64,000 nt of DNA from Bedellia somnulentella (GCA_963576735.1 OY755198.1:3596001-3660000); one strand, 5' to 3'; shown: positions 42,301 to 53,140, counted from the stretch's first letter. The notes: generated by a model from the sequence alone, not told the origin. Translations and numbers: made by a program.

Positions 42301-44607
42301 AGTTCTCATTATAATGTTAATACAAATGCTATAACAAAACGTACTATACTGTCATGCATTTCACAAATATTTGACCCACTGGGTTTACTTAGTCCCGTAA
42401 TTATTTTGATCAAAGTATTACTACAACAACTGTGGTTACTAAAATTGGATTGGGATGATCATATTCCATCAGACAGTGATGCTATACGTAAGTGGAACCA
42501 TTTCACTAGTTCTCTTCCAACTCTTCGTACCCTGAGAATACCGAGGCACGTAATCGCTGTCAATCCCACTTCTTTAGAGATGCATATTTTCACTGACGCG
42601 TCACAGACGGCATACGGAGCTTGCGTATACATACGCGCGGTAAATGATGATACTCAGACAGTATCAGTCAGATTATTGTGCTCTAAAGCAAAAGTTGCAC
42701 CTCTAAAGCCAGTAAGTATACCTAGGTTAGAACTGTGCGGCGCTCTATTAGGCGCTCGTCTGTGTGACAGAATAATTAAATCCTTGCGTTGTACTTTTAA
42801 TCAGATTATGTTTTGGACCGATTCCACAATCGTGTTGGGTTGGTTACGAATAGCGCCAAGCTTACTAAAGGTATTTGTTCAGAATAGGGTTGCTGAAATT
42901 CATGAAATAGCTAAAGACATTCCATGGCGACATATTAGTGGTAAAATTAACCCAGCTGATCTCGTTTCTAGAGGTGTTAACTTACAAGATCTAAGCTCAT
43001 GCAGTCTATGGTGGGAAGGGCCTGAATTTCTACACGACTATAACTTCAAAACAGCTGGTGTGTCAGTATTGCCAGATAACTCACAGGCCCTACCTGAATT
43101 AAAAACTACTATAATCTCTCTCGTTGCAAATAATTGTCTTGAATCATTTTTTCCATTTTCTCACTTTTCACAATATAATCGTATGTGTCGCTCTGCCGTA
43201 TATGTTTTACGCTTCATACACAATATCCGTAATAAACACAATTTCCGCAAAGGAGTCATTAACGTATCAGAACTTGAAGAGGCAGAGAGGTTATTAGTAA
43301 AACGCTGTCAATACGAATCTTTTCCCGACGTGATAGATTTATTAAAAAAAGATGGTTGTTTAAAATCTTCACATAATTTATCTAAACTCAGCTTATTTTT
43401 AGACCAATATGGCATTGTAAGAGTAGGTGGGCGAATAAAAAATTCCCCAGACTTTTGTTATGATAAGAAACACCCTATTTTGTTATCTTCTAAGCATTAT
43501 TTTTCGAATTTATTATTTAAACACGAGCATAGGCAGCTCTTTCATGGCGCTCCGCAAGCTTTGTTATTTCATATACGCGAATCATGGTGGCCTATTGGCG
43601 GCAGAAACCTCGCCAGAAAAACAGTTAATGAATGCATTTTATGTAAACGCTTAAAGGGTAAAAGTTTGACTCCTCTCATGGGTAATTTACCCAAAGAGCG
43701 TATTACACAAACATATCCATTTATGCGATGTGGTGTTGACTACGCAGGGCCTATACTCATATTGAACCGCAAAGGTAGAGGTGCTAAAACCGTCAAGGCA
43801 TACATTTGTTTATTTATCTGTTTTATTACACGCGCTATACATCTAGAATTAGTTAGTGATCTTTCCACCGAAGCTTACTTACTTTCCTTAAAACGTTTTA
43901 TATCTCGTCGTGGCAAGCCAAATGAGATCTATTCAGACAATGGTCGTAATTTTGTAGGCCTTAAAAAAGAATTTGATAATTTCACAAAAAATTGCAGTAA
44001 AGAGATCATTGACTACGCTACAAGTCAGAAAATCATATTTAAATTTATCCCAGTATATTCTGCACATTTTGGAGGCTTGTGGGAGGCTGGGATTAAATCA
44101 TGTAAGTACCATCTACGCCGAGTAGTTGGTAATGCTCATTTAACGTTTGAGGAGTTAACTACAGTTCTTACGCAGATAGAGGCAATCCTCAATTCTCGTC
44201 CCTTAACTCCGATTTCCACAGATCCCCACGATTTCCTGATTGGTCGACAGCTAACTGCACCTGCTTATGCTGAGAACATCACCGATACCCCAGTCCACCG
44301 TCTAACACGTTACCAGAGGCTGGAGCAAATACGGCAACATTTTTGGTCTCGATGGGCTGTCGAGTATATTGCAGAGCTGCAACAGCGAACTAAATGGAGA
44401 AACAAGTCAGCTGATCTGCTACCGAACACTATGGTAGTCATAAAGGACGACAACCTTCCTCCTTTGAAATGGCAACTCGGCAGGATAATTCGCTCAATCA
44501 AAGGACAAGACGGCGTCGCTAGAGTTGCTGAAATACAAACTCAGACCGGCGTTACCAGGCGAGCCTACACGAAGATCTGTCCACTTATTGATGATGTCGA
44601 AAGCTAG
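39304..44607 (+). CDS. BEL/Pao Gag-Pol polyprotein with one N-terminal nonsense codon
   Basis: The family-like frame starts at ATG 39304 (MSLETSVQAPTRPKSP), meets TGA at 39400-39402 (after HLIRK) and is then open, in frame, for 1,734 codons; Met 39592 is the first ATG after the stop. Counting from 39592: Gag DUF1759 about 45-190 (PMPTFDGSFEHWLEFRDKF), zinc knuckles about 270-325, protease LLDSGSERCF about 421, RT with ADVEKMYRQ about 749 and YYVDDM about 824, RNase H IFTDASQTAYGA about 999, integrase finger HGAPQ..CILC about 1318, core VDYAGP 1382, SDNGRNF 1447, GGLWEAGIKS 1494, and a C-terminal DUF5641-like domain. TGA is one C-to-T change from CGA. Confidence 0.9.
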
Positions 44608-44627
44608 TGCTTTCAAGGCTGGGGGCA

Positions 44628-44914
44628 TGTTCGTGCTTAGTGCACGTACACCATATCCTACGTCATAAGAAGAGATCGGCGGCGCTGCTCACAAATTCTG
44701 TATGTCGCGATCGTCAGCCAATCAGAATGCTCCTTCATGTCGCGATCTTAAATTCTATTGGCTTACTATGTCCCTTCCCTCATCTATCCTATACTATGTA
44801 CACGTTTTTTCACTTCCATTACATCTGTTCAACAAACAAGCTGCGTTTAATTCCACTCCAGATTAAAATTCAAGAGAATCATCAGATTCACAAGGCTAGC
44901 TACAGTTAGCAACA
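44628..44914 (+). repeat. BEL 3' LTR
   Basis: Preceded by the purine tract GGCTGGGGGCA (44618-44627), begins 21 bp after the gag-pol stop. Confidence 0.92.
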
Positions 44915-45094
44915 GTATATATTAAGTATGAAGTATGTATTAAATATAAAGTATATAAATTATCTATGTTTTCACACACACGCACAAGACTAAGTTTAAC
45001 TTTTAAAGTAACATTAAAGACAAATTCAAGAGTAATAAAAAAAATGTATAAATGAAAACTTATTAGTATCCAGAAATAAAAGAATAAAGTCTTA

Positions 45095-46225
45095 CTAGGA
45101 GCACTGAGGGGGGTTCTGGTCTTTTTGATGAGCTAACTTATCTAAAAAGGCCTCCGAAGTCACTCGTTGGATTGAACTGGTTTCACTTCTCCTCATAAAT
45201 ATGTTGCCGTTCTTAACCCACACATATTTAAACTTCAGTTCTTTACCCTTGGCCCGGGCTTTACTATACAGGATTCTGTGGGTTTTGGTCAGGTGTTCGT
45301 TCACGTAGATGCTGCGGGGAGTTCCATGGACTTGTACAGATTCGGTAGTGAGATTTCGCCGCACTCTCGCAGCTTTCAGTATTTGGTCTCGAGTGGCTTT
45401 TCTAACTAAGGTTAAGATGATGGGTCTGGGTCGTTCAGCTCCACCGGTGCCACCACCTCTAAGGCCGATTCTCTTAACGCTGTCGACATCCCTTGGGTCC
45501 ATGTCAATATGCAGTTGGGATGAGAGAGAGCTTATGATGTTGTCCAAGTTTTCGTTTTTATGTTCGGTGACACCAGTAATCTCGACGTCTTTTAGGAAGC
45601 TGGTTTGTTCGCGCATCGCAAGTTCTTCACGCAGCACGGCGACCTCTGCACGTAAACTTGTTACCTCAGATCTGCATTTTTGAAGTTCTTGTATTTGTGA
45701 TTTCATATCAGTGAGTTCAGATTGAAACAAACTCATCTGTTCGGTCGTATAATTAAGAGATTTAGTAAAGGCAACCATTTCAGCTTTCATGTGGTCGAAT
45801 GTATCTTGTAGTTTTATCAAAGAGGATGTAAATGCCTTAGTTATATTGGTTGGTAACTCTGGGAACAATACGTCTCGTGCGGACTCTGTATTTGTGGTAT
45901 TAGCGTCGGTTGTTGCAGGGGGTATGATGTGCCGAAACCCCGAAGGGCTGGCAGGAGTTTTGTCATTGATCTTTAGCTTGTTATCCATCTTACATTTAGG
46001 ACAGATTAAGCTAGTGGGTTGGGATCGAAGCTTTCTCGCTTCATCTCTGGTAAGTTGTAGACATACCAAATGAAAGTTAAGAGGGCAAGTTGAACATTTA
46101 ATGCCGTCATTCTCATTTTCTTTCAGAACGGAGTTACACACACCGCAGCTCATGGTTGTGATTAATCTTAGATTATCCTTAGATACAGTGGTACAACGCC
46201 TGCCTAGAATAGTGTTGTTACTCAA
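45095..46225 (-). CDS. LINE ORF1: PHD-type finger, coiled coil, RNA-binding region
   Basis: 376 codons from 46225; the internal Met at residue 25 (MSCGVCNSVL) is the likelier start because the finger begins there. Cys/His pattern CGVC, CSTC, HLVC, CPKC (residues 27-79) is C4HC3, PHD-like. A coiled coil follows (about 135-210, SLFQSELTDMKSQIQELQKC), then a C-terminal domain (VHGTPRSIYVNEHLTKTHRI, SKARAKGKELKFKYVWVKNG) of the FP25-like type common in insect ORF1 proteins. It should bind LINE RNA. Separated from ORF2 by the BEL insertion and about 420 bp of spacer. Confidence 0.8.
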   Translation of the reverse strand: MSNNTILGRRCTTVSKDNLRLITTMSCGVCNSVLKENENDGIKCSTCPLNFHLVCLQLTRDEARKLRSQPTSLICPKCKMDNKLKINDKTPASPSGFRHIIPPATTDANTTNTESARDVLFPELPTNITKAFTSSLIKLQDTFDHMKAEMVAFTKSLNYTTEQMSLFQSELTDMKSQIQELQKCRSEVTSLRAEVAVLREELAMREQTSFLKDVEITGVTEHKNENLDNIISSLSSQLHIDMDPRDVDSVKRIGLRGGGTGGAERPRPIILTLVRKATRDQILKAARVRRNLTTESVQVHGTPRSIYVNEHLTKTHRILYSKARAKGKELKFKYVWVKNGNIFMRRSETSSIQRVTSEAFLDKLAHQKDQNPPQCS

Positions 46226-46310
46226 TACTCAGATTATCGCAGAGCGAAGCGGATTACGTAATTATTTAGTGATGTTCGGCTTTGTGTCGTCACCACTAAC
46301 GTAATCTAGT

Positions 46311-47217
46311 GGGAAAAAGCTGAACTAAGGCGAGCAATCTGCAGTCAATAAATCAATGGTGCACTGGCTCGGCGCTTGCCAGACACACTTCTAATATAAG
46401 TTTTCGACGTATACACTAGGTGGCGCTCACGGTGGAATTTATTTATTTATTATGCTCTCTTAGCTTAGTTTAGTTAGTAATTGATTAACTCTTGATCTCA
46501 TTAGGAGAACTGAATTTCGTATTATCTTACTTTGTAGTGTGATTCAATTGTTTTCAAGCTGTGGCACTGGTCTGTTCTTTCAATGTGATCTTAACTGTTT
46601 GTGAATAGTTTGTATATTTGTTTATGTTGTGCTGTGCGAGCTGGTCAGAGTTTGTAAACAAATTCAATTTCATTACTCACGTTGTCGGTGTTGTCCTTTT
46701 ATGGGCCTGAATTTGGGCCACAAAGCCCAATATAATGGTAAGTAAACTTCTTAGGCGTGATTCTTGTTGTTTATCAGTACAAAGTAACGGTTTTTACGTA
46801 AATTCTTGATATACATAGGAGGGCTGCCGCGATTTCTTCGATAATGATAGCACTTGTTATTAAGGTAATTACTAATGATAATTCAACTTCAAAATAGCTA
46901 CAACTTTTAAAATATTTTTAGTATTTAATTTAATTAGTCTTAAAGCGTGTTTCTTATTGTAAGGTAGGAACCAAAAAAAACGGCATAAAACTGCATACTG
47001 TCGGCCATTGTGTACTGGCCGCTTTTCAAAATGTATAAATATTTTTTGTAAAATTAAACTAAGCTGATATGCAATGAGATCCTTATCTATAAATAACAAT
47101 GCGTCTGTTAACTTGAATTGATTGTTATACCGAAACTAAAGAAAAACTTTTATACCTTGCTCTCTCTAACTCAATATTTCTTATTCGCTTACACTTACAC
47201 AGATAACGCCGCCCAAT
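46311..47217. other. Unassigned sequence
   Basis: Follows the LINE 5' end. Contains a splice-donor-like AATGGTAAGT at 46736 but no supported exon. The 75-codon minus ORF at 46872 is not recognisable. Confidence 0.3.
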
Positions 47218-47375
47218 ATCATTTCAATTCATATGATTTCATTCAATTTCATTATTGAGATCTGGTGCGATAGGAATAATTAGTAGCAACCTATCTGGAT
47301 GCTATCATCATATGACATATGATTAATCATATACTACTTGTGAAATGTTCCATGCCTAATGTGGGTGCAATGTTT
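47218..47375 (-). repeat. Second copy of the retroposon block found at 33824
   Basis: Reverse complement of about 33824-33972, near-identical over 150 bp (GATCTGGTGCGATAGGAATA and CCATGCCTAATGTGGGTGC). Confidence 0.65.
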
Positions 47376-47436
47376 TCAGGTGATAATGAGTACAGATTTA
47401 CTCATTTTGATTTCCACAAACTTTAAACTAATTAAA

Positions 47437-47752
47437 TTATGCATCATAGGCCCTATCAATGCATTGTCGAATTTGATGGATGTAATTCATAAAATTTGAT
47501 CTTATTTGCGTAGCATTAATAGGAGTTCGACGAGGTACAGATTGTAATGGCAATAGATTTTCTTCATGGTTTACTCTCATACCTACATGGATTAATTCAC
47601 CATTCCTATTATAGCGGTCAGTACTGCCTGGTGGAGTATAAATAATGCGAGATGATTTGCTCTTTCTTAAAAAATTGTGTAGTAATAAACAGCTGAGAAG
47701 TTTTAACGACATCTAATGGAATAGGTCTTTTAAATACTCTAAAAACTGTTGA
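47437..47752 (-). pseudogene. Harbinger transposase, C-terminal piece
   Basis: Continues the exon at 49048-49523 after removal of the mariner: STVFRVFKRPIPLDVVK, then a one-base shift near 47705 and LLSCLLLHNFLRKSKSSR, YTPPGSTDRYNRNGE to a stop at 47437. LHNFLRK is the conserved C-terminal block of PIF/Harbinger nucleases (HARBI1 family). The frameshift is independent of the mariner. Confidence 0.75.
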
Positions 47753-47754
47753 TA

Positions 47755-49045
47755 CGAGGGCTGCTATTTATGTATCCGGAATAAAAAAAAGAAACAAACA
47801 TATATCAATTAATATGGTTTTATTGCTTCTCAAAATATTCGCCGCTCAGATCTATACACTTTTGCATGCGTTGAAACCAATTTTCATAGCACTTTTTCCA
47901 CTCAGACTGAGGTATCTCCAAAACGTGCATTTTGAACGCATCGACTGCCTCTTCGCGGCTCGAAAAACGTTGACCACGTAATTTTTTCTTCACATTTGGA
48001 AATAAATAAAAATCATTGGGTGCCAAATCAGGGCTGTACGGCGGATGACCTGTCAATTCGATCTTTTGAGCTTCTAAAAACTGAGTTGTGACGGCCGACC
48101 TGTGACAGCTAGCATTGTCGTGATGCAGAATGATTCTACGTTGTCGGTTAGTCTTTCTTATTTGTTCAAAGACTTCCGGCAAACAAATGGTCGTATACCA
48201 CTCCGAATTAACAGTTTTACGATTCTCTAAAGGCACTGTAGCTACATGGCCATTTATACCAAAAAAACAAGCGACCATTTGCTTCAATGTGCTTTTTGCA
48301 CGAATAACTTTTGTTGGGTTCGGCTCATCTTGGAACACCCACACCGTGGACTGCTGCTTAGTTTCGGGGTCGTAAGCGTAGATCCAAGATTCGTCACCTG
48401 TGTAGATATTATAAACAGCTTTTGACGCACCACGGTTGTATTTTTTTAACATTTCTTTGCACCAATCGACACGAGCCTGTTTTTGATCAATACTCAAGTT
48501 GTGCGGAATCCAACGGGAGCAAATTTTTTTTACAGCTAAATGTTCATGAAGTATCTTATGTATGCTCGTCATACTAATGCCCAGAGATGCCTCTATCTCA
48601 CGATATGTAACATGACGATCTTGAGTTATTAGTTCCCGGACAGCATCGATGTTTTGAGGTACAACGACCGTTTTAGGGCGACCTTCTTTAATTTCATCAG
48701 TAAGCTTAGATCGTCCACGATTAAACTCGCTAAACCAGTGATACACAGTGGTCTTTGAGGGTGCTTCATCCCCAAAAGTCGAAGTAAGCTGATCGATGCA
48801 CTGTTTTTGAGTTAGACCACGCCGAAAATCGTAAAAAATCATGGCACGAAAATGTTCACGAGTTAAATCCATGGTGGTGAAGACACGCAATTTTCAAAAT
48901 GACGCTACGATGTGAAAACAATTGACAGTCACATAAAAATAAATGTATTCTAAAGCTAAAGAGTTCTATTTTTAAATGATGTAATTACTTTTTAAATTAT
49001 TGTTCTGTAAGTGGCCAGTTCCGGATACATAAATAGCAGCCCTCG
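47755..49045 (-). mobile_element. Complete mariner element
   Basis: 1,291 bp flanked by TA (47753-47754, 49046-49047). Terminal inverted repeats CGAGGGCTGCTATTTATGTA continue to TCCGGAA, at least 27 bp perfect. One intact transposase. Inserted in a Harbinger catalytic exon. Confidence 0.93.
47820..48890 (-). CDS. Mariner transposase (DD34D), intact
   Basis: 356 codons; the second Met (MDLTREHFRAMI, codon 7) matches usual mariner starts, giving 350 residues, near the family norm of about 345. N-terminal paired HTH domains (KQCIDQLTSTFG, SKTTVYHWFSEFNRGR; VTYREIEASLGIS), then WIPHNL linker, catalytic TGDESW, HHDNASCH and PYSPDLAPNDFYLF. The spacing of the last two Asp residues is the DD34D class. 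Cut-and-paste transposition at TA. No lesion seen, so it may be active. Confidence 0.93.
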   Translation of the reverse strand: MRVFTTMDLTREHFRAMIFYDFRRGLTQKQCIDQLTSTFGDEAPSKTTVYHWFSEFNRGRSKLTDEIKEGRPKTVVVPQNIDAVRELITQDRHVTYREIEASLGISMTSIHKILHEHLAVKKICSRWIPHNLSIDQKQARVDWCKEMLKKYNRGASKAVYNIYTGDESWIYAYDPETKQQSTVWVFQDEPNPTKVIRAKSTLKQMVACFFGINGHVATVPLENRKTVNSEWYTTICLPEVFEQIRKTNRQRRIILHHDNASCHRSAVTTQFLEAQKIELTGHPPYSPDLAPNDFYLFPNVKKKLRGQRFSSREEAVDAFKMHVLEIPQSEWKKCYENWFQRMQKCIDLSGEYFEKQ

Positions 49046-49047
49046 TA

Positions 49048-49523
49048 ATATCCCGAAAGTATTCTCTACGACCGCACGAGAACGTGATAGTTGTTGATTG
49101 AACATTCTTTCTGGGGTACCTAACAGATGATGCCCAGAAAAGGGCTTCATTATATGAGTACTAAGAGCAAAAGCGCCATCACCCAGAAAAACATAAGGCA
49201 TATTAGTATTATTTCCAGGAAGTGGGCAACTAGGTGGTAAATTTAGGGTCCCATCACATATTTTTTTCCACAAATTGCTTTGATTTAAAACACCTCCATC
49301 ACTGATTCTCCCTTGGCTTTCAATGTCAGCAAACAAAACACAGTAATAACTATCAACTAGGGCTAATAAAACGATGCCAAAACTTTTTTTGTAATTAAAG
49401 TATTCAGATCCGGTATGAGCTGGTGCTAATATGGTAATATGCTTCCCATCTATCGCTCCGAGGCAATGGGGAAAACTGAATCCTTCCGTTTTGGTCAGCC
49501 ATTCTTCAGTGCTTGTTGGAATC
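49048..49523 (-). pseudogene. Harbinger transposase, catalytic exon
   Basis: Minus exon opening after TTATATTTTCAG with IPTSTEEWLTKTEGFSFP, then CLGAIDGKHI (first catalytic Asp), ADIESQGRISDGGV, FLGDGAFALSTHIMKPF (second Asp) and SRAVVENTFGI (Glu), as in HARBI1-type DDE nucleases. Interrupted exactly at a TA dinucleotide by the mariner. Upstream exons are missing. Confidence 0.8.
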
Positions 49524-49553
49524 TGAAAATATAAATATCATAATTATTTTTCA

Positions 49554-49918
49554 GGCATTCATTGGAGAACAGACTGAAGAAGAAACGGAAACTCCAAGTG
49601 ATGCCACAAGCAAGACAGAAACAAACATGAAAATAAAAATACCAGTTCAGAGGAGACGTTCAGTTAGCTGAGTTAGAAAAAGCAGATAAAGAAATGACAA
49701 AGGCTTTTAATACATTAAATCAGATTATACTCAATAAAGATGTACAAAATAAAATAGAGGACGACTGCGACTTGTATGGGCGGCTTCTTGCTAACAAACT
49801 TAGAAAATACTCAGATAATGAGAGGCAAGAAATTATGTACGACATTGATGGATTACTATTAAAGCGGTGTCGCAATTGTAGTCCTCAGTATGTGTCCTAC
49901 CCCTCTCAAATAATCATA
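49554..49918 (+). pseudogene. Harbinger MADF/BESS-type partner protein, C-terminal exon
   Basis: Opens after the acceptor AATTATTTTTCAG with AFIGEQTEEETETPSD; a frame change near 49670 leads into LAELEKADKEMTKAFNTLNQ and DDCDLYGRLLANKLRKYSDN, ERQEIMYDIDGLLLKRC, the BESS-like tail of the second Harbinger protein, which helps transposase enter the nucleus and bind DNA. N-terminal MADF exons are missing. The end runs into the tandem array at about 49919. Confidence 0.6.
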
Positions 49919-49962
49919 AGTAAACGTCTCGTAGATATACCGGTGGCTCCACCTTGTAAATT

Positions 49963-50388
49963 GAATATCCAAGAAATTGTCCCATCACTCTAAATGTGGG
50001 GTTGTTCGCCTCTCCCCTCTGGTGGTTGTTCCATTTCTCGTAATCAATGTGATTTGCAAAACGAACACTTTGATAATCATTGGTCGCTTGTCCGTAAGTG
50101 TTATCCATCATCTTTTTGGTGAAGACTGTTGATTTGTCAGCCATAGTCAATCCTTTGAATGAGGGGACATAGTGTTTTTTTAATAAGGTACTCTGTTATC
50201 ACGTAATACCCTCTGAACTCCCAGGACATCAAAGCGGAGAATCTGCCTTTGATTTTTAACTCTCTTTCTTTGCCTTTTAGTCCTAAGAGTAACTGGGCCC
50301 TAGGCAATCCTTCCTGATCGTAGGAATTCGGACCAATTTGTCTGTCGTCGTCGTCGTCAATAATGTATCCACTTGAAATCGTTTCCAA
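49963..50388 (-). pseudogene. Endogenous viral L fragment, copy 0, fused to Transib end
   Basis: Frame 50388-50137 begins ETISSGYIID (Transib), passes through an Asp run and into [15 protein letters not shown] and SALMSWEF, a block resembling the polymerase of rhabdovirus-type L proteins. A frameshift near 50150 leads to the second part, 50150-49963, with [14 protein letters not shown] and MGQFLGYS. This is the only copy without a stop in GLKGKE. Confidence 0.6.
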
Positions 50389-50520
50389 AATTACTTTCAG
50401 TCTGAATTATTCTAATTATTATTATTTTCTTCTGCCTAGGATTTATGTCAGCATGTCGTTGATGCCATCGGTTTCGTTGCTGGAGCTCGTAGATATACTC
50501 GTGGCTTCACCTTGTGAATT

Positions 50521-50882
50521 GAATATCCAAGAAATTGTCCCATCATTCTAAATGTGGGGTTGTTCGCCTCTCCCCTCTGATGGTTGTTCCATTTCTCGTA
50601 ATCTATGTGATTTGCAAAACGAACACTTTGATAATCATTGGTCGCTTGTCCGTAAGTGTTATCCATCATCTTTTTGGTGAAGACTGTTGATTTGTCAGCC
50701 ATAGTCAATCCTTTGAATGAGGGGACATAGTGTTTTTTTTATAAGGTACTCTGTTATCACGTAATACTCTCTGAACTCCCATCCCAGGACATCAAAGCGG
50801 AGAATCTGCCTTTGATTTTTAACTCTGTTTATTTGCCTTTTAGTCCTAAGAGTAACTGGGCCCTAGGCAATCCTTCCTGATC
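50521..50882 (-). pseudogene. Endogenous viral L fragment, copy 1
   Basis: Same segment: GLPRAQLLLGLKGK, stop TAA, then [14 protein letters not shown]; frame change near 50730; [15 protein letters not shown] and [14 protein letters not shown]. Unit has a 183-bp Transib deletion. Confidence 0.6.
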
Positions 50883-51266
50883 GTAGGAATTCGGGCCAAT
50901 TAGTCTGTCGTCGTCGTCGTCAATAATGTATCCACTTGAAATCGTTTCCAAAATTACTTTCAGTCTGAATTATTCTAGTTATGTCGGATGCCAACTGGGG
51001 TTTGGTCACATCATTGCATTCTTTCAGAAATCTGAATCTCATAGGCCGGCAATACCGGGAAGTTGATGGAGAAGTTTTCTCCCAAATAACTTTTTTTTTA
51101 TCCTTGCCACCAAGTATTTGTAAAGGGACAAATGAATTCAAAAATATTTTGGCGTCCGAATCAGCAGGATTTTCTTCTGCCTAGGATTTATGTCAGCATG
51201 TCGTTGATGCCATCGGTTTCGTTGCTGGAGCTCGTAGATATACTCGTGGCTTCACCTTGTGAATTG

Positions 51267-51622
51267 AATATCCAAGAAATTGTCCCATCATTCTAAATGT
51301 GGGGTTGTTCGCCTCTCCCCTCTGATGGTTGTTCCATTTCTCGTAATCTATGTGATTTGCAAAACGAACACTTTGATAATCATTGGTCGCTTGTCCGTAA
51401 GTGTTATCCATCATCTTTTTGGTGAAGACTGTTGATTTGTCAGCCATAGTCAATCCTTTGAATGAGGGGACATAGTGTTTTTTTAATAAGGTACTCTGTT
51501 ATCACGTAATACTCTCTGAACTCCCAGGACATCAAAGCGGAGAATCTGCCTTTGATTTTTAACTCTGTTCATTTGCCTTTTAGTCCTAAGAGTAACTGGG
51601 CCCTAGGCAATCCTTCCTGATC
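51267..51622 (-). pseudogene. Endogenous viral L fragment, copy 2
   Basis: As copy 1 with TGA after GLKGK (CAAATGAAC on minus) and the same frame change before MADKSTVF. Open from 51453 to 51193, the tail being non-viral. Confidence 0.6.
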
Positions 51623-52006
51623 GTAGGAATTCGGGCCAATTAGTCTGTCGTCGTCGTCGTCAATAATGTATCCACTTGAAATCGTTTCCAAAATTACTTT
51701 CAGTCTGAATTATTCTAGTTATGTCGGATGCCAACTGGGGTTTGGTCACATCATTGCATTCTTTCAGAAATCTGAATCTCATAGGCCGGCAATACCGGGA
51801 AGTTGATGGAGAAGTTTTCTCCCAAATAACTTTTTTTTTATCCTTGCCACCAAGTATTTGTAAAGGGACAAATGAATTCAAAAATATTTTGGCGTCCGAA
51901 TCAGCAGGATTTTCTTCTGCCTAGGATTTATGTCAGCATGTCGTTGATGCCATCGGTTTCGTTGCTGGAGCTCGTAGATATACTCGTGGCTTCACCTTGT
52001 GAATTG

Positions 52007-52362
52007 AATATCCAAGAAATTGTCCCATCATTCTAAATGTGGGGTTGTTCGCCTCTCCCCTCTGATGGTTGTTCCATTTCTCGTAATCTATGTGATTTGC
52101 AAAACGAACACTTTGATAATCATTGGTCGCTTGTCCGTAAGTGTTATCCATCATCTTTTTGGTGAAGACTGTTGATTTGTCAGCCATAGTCAATCCTTTG
52201 AATGAGGGGACATAGTGTTTTTTTAATAAGGTACTCTGTTATCACGTAATACTCTCTGAACTCCCAGGACATCAAAGCGGAGAATCTGCCTTTGATTTTT
52301 AACTCTGTTCATTTGCCTTTTAGTCCTAAGAGTAACTGGGCCCTAGGCAATCCTTCCTGATC
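52007..52362 (-). pseudogene. Endogenous viral L fragment, copy 3
   Basis: Same structure and same TGA as copy 2; unit sequence almost identical. Confidence 0.6.
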
Positions 52363-52746
52363 GTAGGAATTCGGGCCAATTAGTCTGTCGTCGTCGTCGT
52401 CAATAATGTATCCACTTGAAATCGTTTCCAAAATTACTTTCAGTCTGAATTATTCTAGTTATGTCGGATGCCAACTGGGGTTTGGTCACATCATTGCATT
52501 CTTTCAGAAATCTGAATCTCATAGGCCGGCAATACCGGGAAGTTGATGGAGAAGTTTTCTCCCAAATAACTTTTTTTTTATCCTTGCCACCAAGTATTTG
52601 TAAAGGGACAAATGAATTCAAAAATATTTTGGCGTCCGAATCAGCAGGATTTTCTTCTGCCTAGGATTTATGTCAGCATGTCGTTGATGCCATCGGTTTC
52701 GTTGCTGGAGCTCGTAGATATACTCGTGGCTTCACCTTGTGAATTG

Positions 52747-53102
52747 AATATCCAAGAAATTGTCCCATCATTCTAAATGTGGGGTTGTTCGCCTCTCCCC
52801 TCTGATGGTTGTTCCATTTCTCGTAATCTATGTGATTTGCAAAACGAACACTTTGATAATCATTGGTCGCTTGTCCGTAAGTGTTATCCATCATCTTTTT
52901 GGTGAAGACTGTTGATTTGTCAGCCATAGTCAATCCTTTGAATGAGGGGACATAGTGTTTTTTTAATAAGGTACTCTGTTATCACGTAATACTCTCTGAA
53001 CTCCCAGGACATCAAAGCGGAGAATCTGCCTTTGATTTTTAACTCTGTTTATTTGCCTTTTAGTCCTAAGAGTAACTGGGCCCTAGGCAATCCTTCCTGA
53101 TC
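52747..53102 (-). pseudogene. Endogenous viral L fragment, copy 4
   Basis: Same structure, with TAA at the GLKGK position (TATTTGCC on plus, as in copy 1). Confidence 0.6.
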
Positions 53103-53140
53103 GTAGGAATTCGGGCCAATTAGTCTGTCGTCGTCGTCGT

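Larger units (their letters stand above)
38676..44914 (+). mobile_element. BEL/Pao LTR retrotransposon, very young
   Basis: LTRs of 287 bp (38676-38962, 44628-44914) look identical base for base. The target repeat GTAT is at 38672-38675 and 44915-44918. One gag-pol frame fills the interior, with a single premature stop near its start. It is inserted in the inter-ORF spacer of the LINE. Confidence 0.92.
34926..46310 (-). mobile_element. Full-length Jockey/CR1-like LINE with PHD-finger ORF1, split by BEL
   Basis: Minus order: ORF1 (46225-45095), inter-ORF spacer, BEL insertion (38676-44914), spacer, ORF2 (38434-35474), 3' UTR to AATAAATATACTTTT near 34940. Removing BEL leaves about 5.1 kb, a normal LINE length. 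Both ORFs are open. 5' end placed only roughly. Confidence 0.8.

Noticed and set aside
46730..46745. Host gene splice donor (AATGGTAAGT)
   Set aside because: No matching exon, acceptor or coding sequence in the surroundings.
51721..51924. Plus-strand 67-codon ORFs repeated in each array unit
   Set aside because: Antisense shadows of the Transib segment, repeated only because the unit is repeated.
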